This document shows, in pieces, positions 6,333 through 13,373 of a DNA stretch of 15,074 nt (position 1 is the first letter of the stretch; each line of letters opens with the position of its first letter). Made by a program: the position numbers and the translations under genes. The notes below the pieces were generated by a model. The model did not search any database and had not been told where the DNA came from. It saw nothing but the letters and a program-made list of their open reading frames with translations. Source of the stretch: Gammaproteobacteria bacterium (GTDB taxonomy: Bacteria > Pseudomonadota > Gammaproteobacteria > Magnimaribacterales > TMED112); NCBI GenBank assembly GCA_002684055.1, contig NYUL01000013.1, forward strand, positions 1 through 15,074, given 5' to 3'.

Positions 6333-7754
6333 TTACGAGTAAGCCCAGCGAACTGAAGGCTTGTTAGAGCCAGAAGCTGCAACCAACTGATTAAAGCCAA
6401 GAGACTGAGTTGCGACCAATACGGTGCGCTGCTCTTTGACAATATAGTCAGTTTCAACGCTGACGCCACGCAGACGTGGAACAACGTAGTTAGGCATATA
6501 TACTGCCAAAGCTGCAGTAGTAGTAGCTGCACCCGAGTTGCCCAAGTTATAGGCAAGACGATCGGTAGCGATTACTGGTGAACCGAATACCGTGCCAACC
6601 ATGCCGGTCAGCTTAGCAGCCAAATCACTACCAACTTCTTGTACGTCGGTGAAGCCAGAAGCATCAATCAACTCATAGTATGCATCGGTAGGTACGATGT
6701 ATGCAACTTGAGAAGCCTCAAGACCATACTTGCCCATTTCCTTACGCATTGCAAGAAGGTTAGCAGGAGTAACTTCGCCAGATCCTGAAGCATCAAGAGC
6801 AGTTTGGGCAGAAGCAGAAGAATAACCACTAGTGTTATCCGTACCGTTCGCACCAACCAGACCTTGTGAGATGCTACCAGCACCAGCACCAACTAGAATG
6901 GCACTGTCAATAGCTACAGCGTGTGCACGAGCCAAAGCAGACGTAATCATTGGAAGGACAGAAACAACGATTTGCTCGTCGGTGTCATTCGTGATAAACG
7001 TGCTTGAGATCAAGCGATGTGCTTGCAAGATAACCTGATTAACATTATAGTTGTTATCAGATGCACCAGCTTCTTCCAAGTTATTGGCAGCAGTGTCAGC
7101 GCCCGTAGCTGCAAAGTTTGCAGGCTCAGTATCAGGAGCGACAGGCAGTACAGTTGCGCCAGATGAAACCGCGATTTCACGGAACAAAGGTGCTACCTTC
7201 TGTGCTTGACGTACTTCTTCTTCGAATGCGTTGGAAACGATTACATCGATACCTGCAGAAGACGTAGAAGTGTAGGTAACTTCAGCCTTTTCAAGGACTT
7301 CTTGACCATACTGAGTATCCCAACCTTTGTTGGTTACTTGACCAAGAATATGGGCAGAGAGCAAATCTTTGCCGTGAGACTTAAGATCAGAGGCCTTACG
7401 ACCAGAGAAATCACGCTTGCTAGTACGCATAGCTTCGATTTCAGCTGACTTTTCTTCCAGCTCACTCTTGTACTTGTTCAGTACTTCGGCAGCATTTACC
7501 TGCTCATTTTCAAACTCTTTGCGAAGATCAGCCATCAAACGCTCAGCACCTGATTCTACACCAGATACTACGGCTTGCTTAACTTCTTCTTCTTGTTGTG
7601 CCTTTGCTTCAACTTCAGCCTGAATTTCTTGGGCTGCGGCTTCTTCAGCGGCTTTTTGCTCGGCTTGCTTCATTGCAATCTTTGCAGCAGTTTCCTCTGC
7701 TACCTTCTTAGCAAGTGCTTCCAAGTCGATTTCTGGAGTATTAACTTCAGACAT
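6333..7754 (-). CDS. Major capsid protein, predicted internal-start product
   Basis: An in-frame ATG at 7754 (Met205 of the fusion) begins MSEVNTPEIDLEAL, a typical start for an HK97-type capsid precursor. It has AAGGAG at 7766-7761, six bases upstream, a better ribosome site than most genes in the window. The product is 473 residues: a helical delta domain of about 110 residues followed by the shell. Capsid protein is needed in hundreds of copies and protease in few, so free capsid from this start plus a minor amount of fusion would supply both from one gene. This is a prediction from the start signals. The alternative is that all capsid comes from self-cleavage of the fusion. Confidence 0.75.
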   Translation of the reverse strand: MSEVNTPEIDLEALAKKVAEETAAKIAMKQAEQKAAEEAAAQEIQAEVEAKAQQEEEVKQAVVSGVESGAERLMADLRKEFENEQVNAAEVLNKYKSELEEKSAEIEAMRTSKRDFSGRKASDLKSHGKDLLSAHILGQVTNKGWDTQYGQEVLEKAEVTYTSTSSAGIDVIVSNAFEEEVRQAQKVAPLFREIAVSSGATVLPVAPDTEPANFAATGADTAANNLEEAGASDNNYNVNQVILQAHRLISSTFITNDTDEQIVVSVLPMITSALARAHAVAIDSAILVGAGAGSISQGLVGANGTDNTSGYSSASAQTALDASGSGEVTPANLLAMRKEMGKYGLEASQVAYIVPTDAYYELIDASGFTDVQEVGSDLAAKLTGMVGTVFGSPVIATDRLAYNLGNSGAATTTAALAVYMPNYVVPRLRGVSVETDYIVKEQRTVLVATQSLGFNQLVAASGSNKPSVRWAYS

Positions 7755-8366
7755 TTGGATCTCCTTTTGAACCTTTTTGGTTCCGTCCGGTGTATCACTA
7801 GCTACGCTAGAAGTATTAACTTCGTCTTTAGCCAGAGTCTGACCGGCTAGATCTACACGATTGGTGAAAGTTTTCTTGAACTCTTCGTATTCTGAAACAG
7901 AATCAAAAGACTTCGCCAGAGAGAAAGTAGCTTCTTGATTGCAAGGAACGGATACAACCGATACTTCAAACAATTCAGCATCCTTTATCTTTAGTCCGTC
8001 GGTTTCCTGGAGGTAATCAGCATCCTTGACTCGGAAACCAACAGAAAATGCTCCAAGGATACCTTCTTTAACTAATTCGCATACATTAGCAGGTGCAGAC
8101 TTGCTAATTTTTGCTTCTAATTCCAGGCCGTGTTCTGTTGCTTTTAGGCCTGTTGCTCGACCAATGGGTCGATCATAGTCATGATTGAAAAGAATAATAG
8201 GGTTCTTTTCGAAATTTTTCAAACCACCTTTAGTCCATGCTTCTGCTGAAATAGAATCACCTGCTCGGTCAAAATCAACCGTGCTAGCCATTCCTTTAAT
8301 AGTAACAGAGCCATCATCGGCTGCATGAGACTTAAAAGTAGAGGTAAGATTAAATATCTTTTCCAT
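6333..8366 (-). CDS. Prohead protease - major capsid protein fusion
   Basis: A single 677-residue frame joins two proteins usually encoded separately. Residues 1 to about 165 are an HK97-type (U35) prohead protease: FNHDYDRPIGR carries the expected catalytic His62, GAFSVGF the Ser108, and ELFEVSVVSVPCNQEA (131-146) is the conserved strand of the family. Residues 166-204 are a polar linker. Residues 205 to about 315 are an Ala/Glu/Lys-rich coiled helix, the scaffold-like delta domain. About 320-677 is the HK97-fold capsid shell (AGIDVIVSNAFEEEVR about 371-386, LISSTFITNDTDEQ about 452-465, DYIVKEQRTVLVATQSLGF about 640-658). A good Shine-Dalgarno (GGGAG, 5 nt) precedes the ATG. A second strong start lies inside at Met205. 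It sits after the portal gene and a small gene that stops one base before this ATG. Confidence 0.95.
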   Translation of the reverse strand: MEKIFNLTSTFKSHAADDGSVTIKGMASTVDFDRAGDSISAEAWTKGGLKNFEKNPIILFNHDYDRPIGRATGLKATEHGLELEAKISKSAPANVCELVKEGILGAFSVGFRVKDADYLQETDGLKIKDAELFEVSVVSVPCNQEATFSLAKSFDSVSEYEEFKKTFTNRVDLAGQTLAKDEVNTSSVASDTPDGTKKVQKEIQMSEVNTPEIDLEALAKKVAEETAAKIAMKQAEQKAAEEAAAQEIQAEVEAKAQQEEEVKQAVVSGVESGAERLMADLRKEFENEQVNAAEVLNKYKSELEEKSAEIEAMRTSKRDFSGRKASDLKSHGKDLLSAHILGQVTNKGWDTQYGQEVLEKAEVTYTSTSSAGIDVIVSNAFEEEVRQAQKVAPLFREIAVSSGATVLPVAPDTEPANFAATGADTAANNLEEAGASDNNYNVNQVILQAHRLISSTFITNDTDEQIVVSVLPMITSALARAHAVAIDSAILVGAGAGSISQGLVGANGTDNTSGYSSASAQTALDASGSGEVTPANLLAMRKEMGKYGLEASQVAYIVPTDAYYELIDASGFTDVQEVGSDLAAKLTGMVGTVFGSPVIATDRLAYNLGNSGAATTTAALAVYMPNYVVPRLRGVSVETDYIVKEQRTVLVATQSLGFNQLVAASGSNKPSVRWAYS
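7761..7766 (-). promoter_or_regulatory. Internal ribosome binding site for capsid protein
   Basis: AAGGAG on the minus strand with optimal 6-nt spacing to the in-frame ATG at 7754. A small inverted repeat GAACC-TTTTT-GGTTC (7769-7783) lies immediately upstream and may keep the site exposed. The codons forming the site encode lysine and glutamate in the linker. Confidence 0.75.
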
Positions 8367-8367
8367 T

Positions 8368-8646
8368 TTAACTCCCTGTCTTCGCTTGGGCTAGTTTAGC
8401 TAGAGGGGCTTCTTTCTCTTCAACTTTCTCAACTTGATGAATGATTCCCCACAACTCTGGTTCATACTTCTCAATCCATTCGACTGCAGCAGTATAAGAG
8501 CCCATTACTTTTACAATTTCTTTCATGGTAAGAAAGTTGGGTCGGTCATTAGCGACCTTGTATTCACGAGCTGGAACTATCTTGCCTTTTTCTGCAAAAT
8601 ACATTCCTAACTCTCTAACTAATTTATGCTTGCGATTTCTAGTCAT
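8368..8646 (-). CDS. Small hypothetical protein between portal and protease
   Basis: 92 residues from the ATG at 8646, beginning MTRNRKHKLVRELGMYF. That start overlaps the portal stop by 8 nt (ATGACTAG), the usual style here. An earlier in-frame ATG at 8679 would add 11 residues and lies deep in the portal gene, so it is less likely. The protein is mostly helical, with a basic N-terminus, a central LTMKEIVKVMGSYTAAVEWI segment (about 39-58), a KYEPELWGIIH motif (60-70) and an acidic/Lys tail. I recognise no characterised family. The position suggests a head-assembly role or a portal accessory, but that is inference only. It ends TAA one base before the protease ATG and contains that gene's Shine-Dalgarno. 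Confidence 0.75.
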   Translation of the reverse strand: MTRNRKHKLVRELGMYFAEKGKIVPAREYKVANDRPNFLTMKEIVKVMGSYTAAVEWIEKYEPELWGIIHQVEKVEEKEAPLAKLAQAKTGS

Positions 8647-9835
8647 CTGTGTCTTCTTCTGTTGGTCTACCGCCCTCATCGGGATTTACTGCACTACCTG
8701 CTATGTTTGCAGGTACTCTTAAATCATCGTTACCTTCTAATGCCTCAAATCCAAGTCTTACTCGAGCTTCGTTCGCTGATATAATACCGCCATTTACTAG
8801 TGAAGTATAATACTGTGACTGATCTCGTAACTCTGGTTGAAGTGCTGGAATATTAGTAGCATCTTCTTCGATTGAGTACCCAAAGAAACGACTATAGGCA
8901 TAGTTAATCTTTCTGACAATAGGTAGTATAGTTTCAAGATAATACATTCGCATATTAGGGCGAATATTTGCATTATTTCCTGAATCCAACAAGATTGGTG
9001 GAACTCCTAATGCTTTTAAGATAATTTTTTCATTCTCTTCAATTGAAGACTGGAAGTCAAGTTCCTTAAAATTTACGTTAGATACTGAGTCAATCTCGAT
9101 GCCTCCATCAAGAATTAGAGGTCGTCTGCCTCCGGCATCAGGTCTATATCGAGAAGACCAGGATTGAATCATTCGCTCTTTAATTTTCTCACTAAGAGTA
9201 TTCGGACTCTTTAGTACAAGACCAGGTACTGCTCCATTTTTAAAGAAGTTATCTTGAAACTTTCTCATTGAGGCTGTTAGTTGCATAGTGCGTACTGCGG
9301 GCTTCAATCGAGAAGTACCTCGGAAGATAGAGTAAAAAGAGTTTTCTTTTATATGAATAATCTCATCCGGGGTATAATCAATATCGTTATAAGTGTACTT
9401 TTCAATATAAGTTTTGGAGTCTGCGTGAATAGTTACGCTGTCGGCAGGTAAGTGGTATAGGTGAGCCCCATCATAATATACAAAGATGTTGCCATCAAGA
9501 AGGTAGTCAGTAATCAAGTTTCGCTTAAACGAACTAACATCCTGAAAAGGATTGGGCTCTTTGTTTAAAAGAAGATCTACTCTAGATCTTTTTATACCCT
9601 TGCGCACTCCAGTAACTGGCTGAGGTTGAACGACAACAGGAATTTCTGCTACATCGTCAACAATCATATTCACACCACGATTTACGATCTCTAAAGTTTC
9701 GTAATATCTTTCGTAACTTTGTGTAAATTCTCGAGAGGATTCTTTTTCTTGGCCAAAGTACTGCTGTATGGGATTAAGTTTCTCCATATCCAGTTCCTTC
9801 TCTTGACGGCCTAAAAGTCTATCATACCACGCCAT
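8639..9835 (-). CDS. Portal protein (HK97 gp3-like)
   Basis: 398 residues, the normal length for HK97-family portals, which form the dodecameric DNA channel at the capsid vertex. Typical blocks are visible: YERYYETLEIVNRGVNMIVDDVA (41-63, quoted in part by its ends), DYLLDGNIFVYY (110-121), FYSIFRGTSRLKPA (167-180), NFFKNGAVPGLVL (196-208), EKIILKALGVPPILL (269-283) and GGIISANEARVRLGFEALEG (349-368). The C-terminal tail is acidic and disordered (PTEEDTDD). It overlaps the HNH gene by 14 nt upstream and the small downstream gene by 8 nt. A purine-rich AGAGAG lies 4 nt before the ATG. It is complete, with no disrupted motifs. Confidence 0.97.
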   Translation of the reverse strand: MAWYDRLLGRQEKELDMEKLNPIQQYFGQEKESSREFTQSYERYYETLEIVNRGVNMIVDDVAEIPVVVQPQPVTGVRKGIKRSRVDLLLNKEPNPFQDVSSFKRNLITDYLLDGNIFVYYDGAHLYHLPADSVTIHADSKTYIEKYTYNDIDYTPDEIIHIKENSFYSIFRGTSRLKPAVRTMQLTASMRKFQDNFFKNGAVPGLVLKSPNTLSEKIKERMIQSWSSRYRPDAGGRRPLILDGGIEIDSVSNVNFKELDFQSSIEENEKIILKALGVPPILLDSGNNANIRPNMRMYYLETILPIVRKINYAYSRFFGYSIEEDATNIPALQPELRDQSQYYTSLVNGGIISANEARVRLGFEALEGNDDLRVPANIAGSAVNPDEGGRPTEEDTDD

Positions 9836-10184
9836 GTTTCTCTCTTTGAATCTCTACCCAGTTTTTCTGCTTGTTTGCGGTGCCTAAACCTGGATTTCTT
9901 CCATAAATGGAATGTAACTGCAAATGATGCTCGTGGCAAAGAGTAACTGTATGATCGTAAAGTTCTTCTCTATGCTCTTCTATGAACTCATCTCTAAAGG
10001 ATAAGATGTTCTTAGGATCTAGCTTGTTCTTGGCTACATAGTTATGAACAAGAGGGCTTAAGGTATAAAAGTGGTGAAAGTCTAGTTTTACAGTTGAACC
10101 GCAAATTCTGCACTCAGTGCCTTTTTCATAGTTATTCTTAGCCTTATCTCTTATGTATTTTACGATGTCTCTTTTTAAATCCAT
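9822..10184 (-). CDS. HNH endonuclease
   Basis: 120 residues with a complete zinc-type HNH signature: CRIC (Cys25, Cys28), DFHHF (His37-His38) and VTLCHEHHLQLH (Cys83, His86, His87, His91). HNH proteins beside the terminase or portal are known in HK97-type and cos phages to assist terminase cleavage at packaging. The site between large terminase and portal suggests that role here rather than a homing intron nuclease. It is the first gene after promoter P2. The predicted transcript start is only about 8 nt before the ATG (ATTAGAAA), so it has no Shine-Dalgarno. Its 3' end overlaps the portal start by 14 nt. Confidence 0.86.
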   Translation of the reverse strand: MDLKRDIVKYIRDKAKNNYEKGTECRICGSTVKLDFHHFYTLSPLVHNYVAKNKLDPKNILSFRDEFIEEHREELYDHTVTLCHEHHLQLHSIYGRNPGLGTANKQKNWVEIQREKHGVV

Positions 10185-10198
10185 TTTCTAATACCAGA

Positions 10199-10227
10199 AT
10201 TATATCGAGTTTGGGGTACCATGTCAA
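10199..10227 (-). promoter_or_regulatory. Promoter P2, consensus sigma70-type
   Basis: On the minus strand TTGACA (10227-10222), a 17-nt spacer containing CCCC and TATAAT (10204-10199) match the sigma70 consensus exactly. It is preceded by AAAAATAGTAT, as in P1 and P3. The predicted start is near 10192. It lies in the 66-nt gap between large terminase and the HNH gene and would drive the head genes. An imperfect dyad (ACCATGTC at 10218-10225 with GATATGGT at 10239-10246) overlaps the -35 box and could bind a regulator. Confidence 0.9.
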
Positions 10228-10250
10228 ATACTATTTTTGATATGGTGTCA

Positions 10251-11552
10251 TTAGAAGCCGCTGTTTGATGTCTCAAATGAGTATAGAGCGTATCTTAAAG
10301 CATCTGCCATGTGCGAAGCTTTATTATGTTTTGGCTTCTCTTTAAGGAGGTTAGGATTCGGATCCCATTGGTACTGATCTAGAGCTGATAGAGTTTCTTT
10401 ACAGTCCTGATCAACATGTAACTTATCGTTGTCTACTATCCCTTCTACATGGGCGATTCCGTCTAAAACGGACTTTTTAGCATTGTTAGTACTAATATCA
10501 TAGTTTTGCGCGAAGTCAAACCGAGTTTGCTGTGCAGCAGAGTCAATAAATATGTAGTCAATATCCCACTTATCTATGAGTCTTTGTATCTCTCCTGCGT
10601 GTTGCTCGGTGGTGCGCTCTGCATCAAGATACTCGTCTACTAAATAATACTTTTCTTCATCCCAGTCATATGCGATTACACACAGAGCAGTAGGATCTCT
10701 ATATCCTACGTCAAGTCCTGCAAAGACATCCATCTTACTTATGTCCATATCTTGAAACGACCCCGTACATTCTTCGTAGTTATAGCTCCAGACCTGACCC
10801 TCGTAGGTATTAAAGTCAGCTTCATACTCTTGACGAAACTCAGCCTCAGACATACTCTTACGAGCCTCTGCTATATCTAGTTCGGACATTCGGGGATTTG
10901 ATTTATAAGTGGCACGAATAGATGCCCACTCAGGAAATTCAGTATCGAAGCCTCTATGAAAAAACTCTGAGAACCAGTTGTTTTTTCCACGAGGGGTAGA
11001 AATGAAGATTGCTTTTGAATTATCTTTGTCAAGCGTGGGTCTCAGTGCCACATTAAAAGCATCCCTGCCATCGGCAAGAGCTGCTTCATCAAAAATAATC
11101 AAATCGTAGGATCTACCCACACAGGAGTCAACTTGATTGACTGACCCCATACGCACAGTAGATCCGTTCGATAGTTCTATAACTTTATCTTTGGCGTTAT
11201 CTTTGACTACTTCAAGATCAAAGTGTTTAATCAGTGTTCTTTGCAAGTCGAAAGATATTTGTGACAAAGCATAGTTAGGCGACATAATTAGAATATTAGA
11301 ATTAGGAATAAGAGATACTAGTTGTCCAATAATATTGGCAATATAAGTCTTTCCCTGTCTACGAGAAACAGCCGCACAGACAAATCGATACTTAGGGCTA
11401 TTAATAGCATTAATAATCGCTGTCTGGGAAGGCAGTGGTGTAATACCTAGTAAGTCCAAATAAGGATCGATAGGCAACTTCAAAAACTTGTCTTCCTGTG
11501 TGTAATCACAAATATAATCAGAGATTATATCCTTGCGGCTTATTTCAATCAT
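10251..11552 (-). CDS. terL: Terminase large subunit
   Basis: 433 residues forming the ATP-driven packaging motor and headful/cos nuclease. In the ATPase domain, a Walker A-like SRRQGKT (63-69) is followed by Walker B LIIFDEAA (151-158, Asp155-Glu156) and the coupling motif ISTPRGKNNWF (184-194). In the RNase H-like nuclease domain, AGLDVGYRD carries Asp281, YIFIDSAA carries Asp337 and KASHMADALRYAL carries Asp417, the expected acidic triad. The length is normal and all motifs are intact. The ATG directly follows the TAG of the preceding 52-codon gene, with only a weak GGGA upstream, so coupled translation is likely. TerL is separated from the putative small terminase by ten small genes. Confidence 0.97.
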   Translation of the reverse strand: MIEISRKDIISDYICDYTQEDKFLKLPIDPYLDLLGITPLPSQTAIINAINSPKYRFVCAAVSRRQGKTYIANIIGQLVSLIPNSNILIMSPNYALSQISFDLQRTLIKHFDLEVVKDNAKDKVIELSNGSTVRMGSVNQVDSCVGRSYDLIIFDEAALADGRDAFNVALRPTLDKDNSKAIFISTPRGKNNWFSEFFHRGFDTEFPEWASIRATYKSNPRMSELDIAEARKSMSEAEFRQEYEADFNTYEGQVWSYNYEECTGSFQDMDISKMDVFAGLDVGYRDPTALCVIAYDWDEEKYYLVDEYLDAERTTEQHAGEIQRLIDKWDIDYIFIDSAAQQTRFDFAQNYDISTNNAKKSVLDGIAHVEGIVDNDKLHVDQDCKETLSALDQYQWDPNPNLLKEKPKHNKASHMADALRYALYSFETSNSGF

Positions 11553-11711
11553 CTAATCTTGTCCCATGGACCTTGTTTTGCTATACTTCCTGCAATATTC
11601 AAGCTCCGTCAATTTATCATCCTCAGCATCTTTTCTGACAGGTCGAATATTTCTTTTATATTCTTCCACATCAGAGCCCTTCCACTTACTACTTTTTGGT
11701 TGAGATTGCAT
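11553..11711 (-). CDS. Small hypothetical protein (52 aa) before terL
   Basis: A 52-residue charged protein: MQSQPKSSKWKGSDVEEY at the start, RSMGQD at the end, with KLTELEYCRKY in the middle. It fills exactly the gap between the EF-hand membrane protein and large terminase. A Shine-Dalgarno AGAGG lies 5-6 nt before the ATG and covers the upstream stop codon, and its own TAG abuts the terL ATG. The filled gap, ribosome site and tight spacing argue that it is real despite its size. Function unknown. A DNA-packaging accessory is possible only by position. Confidence 0.7.
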   Translation of the reverse strand: MQSQPKSSKWKGSDVEEYKRNIRPVRKDAEDDKLTELEYCRKYSKTRSMGQD

Positions 11712-11713
11712 AA

Positions 11714-12028
11714 TTACCTCTTAGACATCCATGCAGATACGCCCATATAAGCGCCTACGACGCCGGCCTGAGCAATGTAAAATAATCCAAGTAGATCTGC
11801 TAAAGCAGCTACTCGGCTCTCACTTACAGCAGGGCTAAACAATATGGCACTAAAAACTATCATAGAACCCATTGCAACCCATGCCATTCTTTTTTGAGCC
11901 TCTGACTTCTCTTCTCGAAGTTCCAGCTCTAACATATCCTGTGATCGTTTAATTTCTTCGTCTGACACTACACCGTCTCCATCTAGGTCAAATTGTGCAT
12001 AGTGTGAATCTTTTTGTAATTTTTTCAT
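11714..12028 (-). CDS. EF-hand membrane protein, two TM segments
   Basis: 104 residues. An N-terminal soluble part holds a textbook 12-residue EF-hand loop, DLDGDGVVSDEE (14-25), with Asp at 1, 3 and 5, Gly at 6, Val at 8 and Glu at 12, which predicts calcium binding. A charged amphipathic helix (26-47) follows, then two hydrophobic spans: about 48-66 (MAWVAMGSMIVFSAILFSP) and about 73-100. Two-span topology, small size and neighbouring small membrane proteins would suit a holin or other membrane protein, but no holin family is recognised. It overlaps the preceding gene by four bases (ATGA) and has no Shine-Dalgarno of its own. It could also be a virion or infection-stage membrane protein. 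Confidence 0.8.
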   Translation of the reverse strand: MKKLQKDSHYAQFDLDGDGVVSDEEIKRSQDMLELELREEKSEAQKRMAWVAMGSMIVFSAILFSPAVSESRVAALADLLGLFYIAQAGVVGAYMGVSAWMSKR

Positions 12029-12480
12029 GGTAGTAAGAAGAATAAGGCAACTGCGATTAGTATGCTCCCGATTATTAAAGTAGTAAATCCAACTAAGATT
12101 TGTTGTATTAAATGATCTCTTTCTTTGCGCTTTCTAGATAGCATGGCCATTTGCTGTTTTCTGGCATGTTCTTGTTCTGCTCTAGCTTGTTGAAAGCTCT
12201 TTAGCATCTCAGGGTCTACCATAGCTAACAAATCATGAACGTCTTTCCAATGTCTCTCGTAGCTTTTCTTAATCATCGTAAGCTTGAGTAGCTCGCTCTG
12301 GCTAAGAGGGTTAAAAGTACTGGACTTTCTTTTTACTTCAAATTCAGTGACTGCTTCCCCAAAATCACTGATGGTGCCCATAAGCTGCTGCATTCCCTCG
12401 CCAGTTTCATTAGCTTTTTGTATAAGGCCATTTATCTGCGACAGAATAGTGCTCGCCATCATTACTGATTCTATAACCAT
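12025..12480 (-). CDS. Tail-anchored helical membrane protein, unknown function
   Basis: 151 residues, almost entirely helical. It has a soluble N-terminal region, a basic, Gln-rich stretch (about 98-122, with RKRKERD just before the membrane) and a single C-terminal transmembrane span (about 126-150) ending at the last residue. The predicted orientation has the long N-terminal part in the cytoplasm. An internal ATG pair seven codons in (MMASTILSQINGL) could be the true start, and neither start has a clear Shine-Dalgarno. It is coupled by ATGA to the EF-hand gene, suggesting the two membrane proteins work together. I recognise no characterised family. Lysis or superinfection-related roles are speculation. 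Confidence 0.75.
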   Translation of the reverse strand: MVIESVMMASTILSQINGLIQKANETGEGMQQLMGTISDFGEAVTEFEVKRKSSTFNPLSQSELLKLTMIKKSYERHWKDVHDLLAMVDPEMLKSFQQARAEQEHARKQQMAMLSRKRKERDHLIQQILVGFTTLIIGSILIAVALFFLLP

Positions 12481-12483
12481 GGT

Positions 12484-12789
12484 CTACCACTTTACTTTGT
12501 CCGCCCAATACGCTGCGGACATCTTGCCCTTTGCAATATTCTTTGCGTGTCGGGCTTTGAATGAAGCACGTTTACGCTTCATTGCTTCACTCTCTCCTTT
12601 CTTAGGTTTACCGGCTGTTTTTGCTCCTTGCTGCCCAAAACGAATAGTCTTAACTTTATCTCCTGATTTTGCTACAACAATATGGGACTTTTTCGGGTGA
12701 CCTGGAGTTCTTTTTGGCTTATTGTATCCCGATACCCCGGCTTTCTTCAATCTTGAATCTTTCTTTTTACCTTTTCTTTTTACTGCCAC
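12484..12789 (-). CDS. Basic small protein, Lys/Arg-rich, unknown function
   Basis: 101 residues with a GTG start (12789-12787). It is about one third Lys/Arg. It contains a YNKPKRTPGHPKKSHIVVAK stretch (about 22-41), then KTIRFGQQGAKTAGKPKKGE, then KRKRASFKARHAKNIAKGKMSAAYWADKVKW at the C-terminus (described in part). The ordered motif KTIRFGQQG...FKARH...SAAYWADKVKW looks conserved in phage proteins I have seen but cannot name with certainty. The charge predicts nucleic-acid binding or packaging with DNA. It overlaps the upstream basic gene by 23 nt, and AAAGAGAAAG serves as ribosome site. Confidence 0.78.
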   Translation of the reverse strand: MAVKRKGKKKDSRLKKAGVSGYNKPKRTPGHPKKSHIVVAKSGDKVKTIRFGQQGAKTAGKPKKGESEAMKRKRASFKARHAKNIAKGKMSAAYWADKVKW

Positions 12790-13048
12790 GTTTCTTTCTC
12801 TTTACAAAGGTACTAACCATAGTGGGTTTGCCCCCTGGATTGCCGGCCGCTCTTTTTCTGCGGACAGCTGACTTTCGTTGCTTTTCAGTAAGGCCAGCGG
12901 CTTTGGCAGCAGGAAGACATTTTGGATAACTTTTCTTCCCTGATTTGGTTCTTCCGCATTTTTCAAAGCCGCCGCCCTTTTTAGGTCTGGATATATCTAC
13001 CCAATCTTCTTTAAACCATTTAGTAAGGCCACTTTTTGGTTTAGCCAT
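12767..13048 (-). CDS. Basic small protein with KWFKEDWVDI motif
   Basis: 93 residues, extremely basic. The order of motifs is LTKWFKEDWVDISRPKKGGG (9-28), a CGRTKSGKKSYPKC segment with two cysteines (31-44), AAKAAGLTEKQRKSAVRRKRAAGN and an Arg/Lys tail. Proteins with this WF.E.WVDI / CGR / YPKC / RRKR order occur in phages and environmental viral sequences as a domain of unknown function. The two-cysteine segment could bind metal, though only two cysteines are present. A strong Shine-Dalgarno (GGAG, 6 nt) and an ATGGCTAA overlap with the previous gene support translation. A role in DNA binding or inside the capsid is inference from charge. Confidence 0.8.
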   Translation of the reverse strand: MAKPKSGLTKWFKEDWVDISRPKKGGGFEKCGRTKSGKKSYPKCLPAAKAAGLTEKQRKSAVRRKRAAGNPGGKPTMVSTFVKRKKRGSKKKR

Positions 13049-13334
13049 TATTTTCTCCGCTATGGAGTAAGACCTCCAATTCTTTTATCTTTAACTCTAA
13101 GTCTCTAACTCTTCTTACAGTATCACTTACTTCTGGCGGAGGAGAGAAATTATCAATCCACTCGTCGTTTTCTTCAACCTCTACGGATACCGCCTGTAAG
13201 TTATGTTCTAAAAAGGCTATTCTCTCTGTGATACCAGTATAAGCCCACACAGATACTGCAGTAAAGGTTACTAATCCTATTAAATTCTTTAAGGGTATAG
13301 CTAACTCTGTTGCTTCATTTATCTTTGTGGGCAT
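13041..13334 (-). CDS. Small membrane-anchored coiled-coil protein
   Basis: 97 residues. A short N-terminal arm (1-14) precedes one transmembrane span (about 15-33, with the core LIGLVTFTAVSVWAY). A long acidic coiled-coil helix follows (about 37-60 and 70-92, heptad-like Leu/Val/Ile), broken by NFSPPPE (62-68). An N-terminal anchor plus coiled coil resembles an inner-membrane spanin or a phage membrane scaffold in shape. No outer-membrane lipoprotein partner is seen nearby, so the function is unassigned. GAGGT lies 3-4 nt before the ATG. It is separated from the upstream gene by a 41-nt gap holding a small inverted repeat (ATAGGC-AGTT-GTCTAT). Confidence 0.78.
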   Translation of the reverse strand: MPTKINEATELAIPLKNLIGLVTFTAVSVWAYTGITERIAFLEHNLQAVSVEVEENDEWIDNFSPPPEVSDTVRRVRDLELKIKELEVLLHSGENNG

Positions 13335-13373
13335 AATACCTCGCTTATAGACAACTGCCTATCGCTTAGAAGG

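Noticed and set aside
6257..6556. Open frame of 99 codons on the minus strand overlapping the capsid 3' end, Leu-rich like a membrane protein
   Set aside because: It lies in another frame of the capsid coding sequence and crosses the terminator hairpin; no ribosome site; composition is a by-product of the capsid codons.
12284..12700. 138-codon open frame on the plus strand
   Set aside because: Antisense to two tightly packed minus-strand genes with better starts; no plus-strand promoter or ribosome site.
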